This document shows, piece by piece, positions 61,617 to 64,000 of a DNA stretch of 64,000 nucleotides. How positions within the stretch are numbered: position 1 is the stretch's first letter; every line of letters starts with the position of its first letter. Position numbers and translations under genes: made by a program. This DNA is from CAZBBC01 sp964489835 (GTDB taxonomy: Bacteria > Calditrichota > Calditrichia > JAJRVZ01), in the NCBI GenBank assembly GCA_964489835.1, contig CAZBBC010000008.1, positions 1 to 64,000 on the forward strand, written 5' to 3'. The notes beneath the pieces were generated by a model, which was not told where the DNA came from, searched no databases, and saw nothing but the letters and a program-made list of their open reading frames with translations.

Positions 61617-61999
61617 AAACCACAGAGGACACGAAGGAAGCAAATAACAATATTTAAACCATTCAATCATTTTAATAATCATTTTCTGATTATGTCCTTA
61701 ACTCCACAAAAATCCTATAGATTGCTTTCCGCCTCAGCGGATCAGCCGAGGCTGACGCTAACGTTCGCAATGACGATAATGAGTTGGTCAGTGCGAATCT
61801 CGAATAGTGAATATTTGGCCTGTCATCTGGGAAGGACCTTCTTATGTGATCGTATCATACCGACACTTTAAAAGATCCCTACGGGATGACAGGAATGCTT
61901 TCACATGTGGCGTTTCACGTCTGACGTTTGACGTCTCACTATAAATTTAATTATTCAATATTCTTTCTTTTCTTCGTGAACTTCGTGCACTTCGTGGTT
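61617..61999. repeat. Gap with CACGAAGG...CTTCGTGG ends and internal repeats
   Basis: AAACCACAGAGGACACGAAG (from 61617) faces CTTCGTGCACTTCGTGGTT (61981-61999) across the 351-bp gene-free gap. Inside lie an ATTGCTT...GCAATGACG element (61721-61775), GATCCCTACGGGATGAC (61874-61890), and ACGTCTGACGTTTGACGTCT (61918-61937), a tandem-like GACGT motif. Confidence 0.65.
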
Positions 62000-62001
62000 G
62001 C

Positions 62002-62886
62002 TTATCGCTTATAATTCTTTTTAATAAATGCTTCGACCTCCTCCATTTTCCTGAGAATGGGTCCTTCGGCCTCCATTTTCAGACTGGTGACAGCAGCTGA
62101 CCAGATAATCGCTTCTTCGGGTGGTGCCGTCAGACGTTTTGCCATATAGGAAGCGATACAGGTGTCACCTCTGCCGCTGCGGCCGACCATTTCTGCTGGT
62201 AAAAATGGCGCTTCAAAATATCGCCCCCCGGCAAAGACAAGAAGCCCATCACGGTGTGTGAGAACAATTTCCTTTGGACCCCACCCCTCTAAAATCTGTG
62301 CCGCTTTGCGAATATCTTTCTCCCCTGTCAGAAATGCTGCTTCCACCGCATCTGCTTTAAAAACATCAATTAATCCCAGCACCTGTTTCTTCTCAGGCCA
62401 GGGTGCATGAATCAGTCGATTGTCCCAATTAATGATTCTGACAAATCCCTGTGCATCGGCGACAAGATAACCGCTTTTAATACGCAGGAATTCAACGACT
62501 TTTAAAGGGACTTCGTCACGGATCGAGGCATTGATCAGGAAAGCTTTTGCCTGAATTTTTTCAAACTGATCTACGGTATAGGAACCAGCAGTAACAGGGC
62601 ATGTGAGAATACGCTCGTCCACATTTTCCGTAGGATATTCGAGTCGCATATGTGTCGAAGATGGTGTTACCACAGGATATACATCAACACCGATGGCTAT
62701 AAGTTTATCTACCACATGTTTGTCGTCCTGTGCCAGCCGGGTGACGGCTGCCACTTTAAGACCTGATATGACCGCGGCATGGGCGCCATAATTAAATCCG
62801 CCGCCATCGACATACCTTGTTCCTGCTGCCGATACGATTGTATCCTTCGTATAATTACCCAGTATTACTATATCGTACACACTCAT
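62002..62886 (-). CDS. PfkB-family carbohydrate kinase
   Basis: A 294-residue ribokinase-fold protein. IVILGNYTKDTIV opens it, VDGGGFNYGAHAA is the substrate-side glycine motif, and AEMVGRSGRGDTCIASYMA is the C-terminal signature with catalytic aspartate (GRGD). The phosphoacceptor (a sugar or nucleoside) is not known. It is followed on the same strand by nothing close; the OPA transporter gene lies 18 bp upstream, so the kinase may act on imported substrate. Confidence 0.88.
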   Translation of the reverse strand: MSVYDIVILGNYTKDTIVSAAGTRYVDGGGFNYGAHAAVISGLKVAAVTRLAQDDKHVVDKLIAIGVDVYPVVTPSSTHMRLEYPTENVDERILTCPVTAGSYTVDQFEKIQAKAFLINASIRDEVPLKVVEFLRIKSGYLVADAQGFVRIINWDNRLIHAPWPEKKQVLGLIDVFKADAVEAAFLTGEKDIRKAAQILEGWGPKEIVLTHRDGLLVFAGGRYFEAPFLPAEMVGRSGRGDTCIASYMAKRLTAPPEEAIIWSAAVTSLKMEAEGPILRKMEEVEAFIKKNYKR

Positions 62887-62904
62887 TTCAGTCTCCGTAT
62901 ATAA

Positions 62905-64000
62905 TTAGTCCATGATCTTGGCACGCCATAACGTACTGGCTAAAATTAATGATACTATCGAACCGCCAATCCAGAATAAAATGGCATTCGTAAAATCATA
63001 ATGGCGTACACCATCGACCATTGTGGTCCCCTGTCCAATCAGGTAACCACTGATCTGATCCTGCACCCCGGCTGCAAGATAACTGAAAACCCCGATAAAT
63101 CCCATGGCGGCACCGGCTGCATTTTTAGGCGAAATATCGATGGCGAACAACCCTCCCAAGGCCGCCAGCAAACCGCTGAGCATAAAACCATATAGAAAAA
63201 AGGCAGATGTTAGTAATACCGGTTGTCCCGGTGCCGCGAAAAAGATGACCAGAAGGGCGATGATCTCAAGAATTCCAAATATGAGTGTCACCGGTGGGCG
63301 TTTGGCTTTAAATAGTTTATCGGAGATATATCCATAGGCGACACAACCGATCAGACCGGCAAATGTATTCAGCCCAAGAATACTACCAGCTTCAATTAAG
63401 GTATAACCCTTAGCCTCCTGGAGATAGAGAATGCCCCAGCTGTTTATGGCATACCGGGTGACGTATATCGTGGCACTTGATAATCCCAATATCCAAATAG
63501 TTGGTCTTTTTAAAATTGACAGCTGTGCCTGCCAAGTTTTTTCTTCTTTTTTCTCTTCACCGTGGTCATTTTTCCAGTCTGCAATAGTCGGTAAACCCAT
63601 GGTCCTTGGTCTGTCCTGTACCAGCAGATAAATAGCGAGAGCAACAAAAATGCATAGTACACCGGGGCCCCAGAAACCGGCCTGCCAGCCAAAGAAACTG
63701 ACCAGGGCACCTGATCCAACAAATGTCAAACCTTCTCCAATAGCATGACCGGTACTCCAAAGACCATAAAACCTGCCCCGTTCTTTATTACTAAACCACT
63801 GAGAAAGGGCTACCGCTCCTGTCGGTGCTCCATAACCCTGAAACCAACCATTAAAACACCAGAGAACCACCCATATCCAGAGCACATCCGTTCTTCCCAT
63901 AAGCAGATTTACGAATGCCGAGAAAAGTACTCCAAATGCAAAAAATCTTTTTATATTGGCATGATCCGCTAAGAAACCGTTGGTTAATTTTCCGAAAGCA
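62905..64000 (-). CDS. OPA-type major facilitator transporter (partial, 5' end beyond window)
   Basis: The last about 365 residues of an MFS transporter. The frame continues past an internal ATG (63900) to the window edge (GKLTNGFLADHANIKRFFAF), so the true start lies outside. FNGWFQGYGAPTGAVALSQW, with FSNKERGRFYGLWSTGHAIG, is typical of the organophosphate:phosphate antiporter group (GlpT/UhpT). Predicted to import a sugar phosphate or glycerol phosphate. Adjacent to a PfkB kinase. Confidence 0.87.
   Translation of the reverse strand, partial: AFGKLTNGFLADHANIKRFFAFGVLFSAFVNLLMGRTDVLWIWVVLWCFNGWFQGYGAPTGAVALSQWFSNKERGRFYGLWSTGHAIGEGLTFVGSGALVSFFGWQAGFWGPGVLCIFVALAIYLLVQDRPRTMGLPTIADWKNDHGEEKKEEKTWQAQLSILKRPTIWILGLSSATIYVTRYAINSWGILYLQEAKGYTLIEAGSILGLNTFAGLIGCVAYGYISDKLFKAKRPPVTLIFGILEIIALLVIFFAAPGQPVLLTSAFFLYGFMLSGLLAALGGLFAIDISPKNAAGAAMGFIGVFSYLAAGVQDQISGYLIGQGTTMVDGVRHYDFTNAILFWIGGSIVSLILASTLWRAKIMD

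Noticed and set aside
1..64000. Prophage, integrative element, secretion island or defence system
   Set aside because: No integrase, transposase, phage structural, restriction or toxin-antitoxin genes were found; accessory signals are limited to repeats and pseudogenes.

Overview
The window is AT-rich chromosomal DNA from a Gram-negative bacterium. An outer membrane is implied by a heptosyltransferase, an LpxL-type lipid A acyltransferase, TonB-dependent receptors, SurA/PpiD and HtrA folding factors and FadL/CsgG-type outer membrane proteins. A C-terminal type IX secretion sorting tail (36920-38011), a TonB receptor with an N-terminal carboxypeptidase-regulatory-like domain, an HmuY-like lipoprotein and an archaeal-type UbiA prenyltransferase point to the FCB superphylum (a Calditrichota, KSB1, Marinimicrobia or Cloacimonadota-like lineage). 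The exact phylum cannot be fixed without rRNA. No rRNA, prophage, CRISPR array or transposase was seen; there is one tRNA-Arg(CCT). TTG and GTG starts with good Shine-Dalgarno sequences are common.

Layout. 1-4.8 kb: LPS genes, a SurA/PpiD-type chaperone and PhoU. 4.9-9.6 kb: a minus-strand run of CorC-like protein, nadB, a lone receiver domain, maf and a UbiA prenyltransferase. 9.7-16.5 kb: the most interesting region, an apparent haem locus. It holds a divergent pair of units: minus strand, CcsA/HemX-like protein, sigma-54 activator and isoaspartyl peptidase; plus strand, TonB receptor and HmuY-like lipoprotein. 16.5-24.8 kb: a long minus-strand run (truA, transaldolase, htrA, purB, purC, psd, pssA, purS, purQ, DUF4321, tatA and a membrane-anchored winged-helix-like protein). 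25-36 kb: OPT transporter, flavoprotein, engB, trxA, rlpA, TPR lipoprotein and sirtuin, with two gene remnants (mobA, DUF547). 36-44 kb: tRNA-Arg, secreted hydrolases (S1/P1 nuclease-like, phosphoesterase, alginate lyase) and a FadL plus CsgG pair. 44-58 kb: housekeeping genes (apt, acyP, asnS, fbp, usp, gpsA, plsY, ArsA-like, cstA, purM, fadD). 58-64 kb: a NIPSNAP-like Tat substrate, a wrecked TonB receptor, a phosphoesterase, a PfkB kinase and an OPA-type transporter cut by the window end.

Main discovery. The sigma-54 activator at 10681-12645 has an N-terminal half (about residues 1-325) that aligns by eye along its length with glutamyl-tRNA reductase (HemA), the first enzyme of C5 haem synthesis. 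Its catalytic cysteine is replaced by lysine and its nucleotide loop is degraded. It is preceded by a CcsA/HemX-like gene, the classical partner of hemA, and lies divergent to a receptor plus HmuY-like haem-binding lipoprotein. Between the two units there is a sigma-54-type -24/-12 element correctly placed for the receptor gene, and a pair of 14-bp direct repeats about 120 bp upstream of it, as expected for an activator site. I infer that a dead haem-biosynthesis enzyme has become the sensor of a haem-uptake regulator.

Intergenic DNA is rich in dispersed short repeats: CACGAA/TTCGTG elements with inverted ends, ATTGCTT...GCAATGAC elements, CCCCCTT...AAGGGGG hairpins and a 70-bp pair. They occupy most of the gaps over 300 bp, and one lies at the broken end of a TonB receptor pseudogene.
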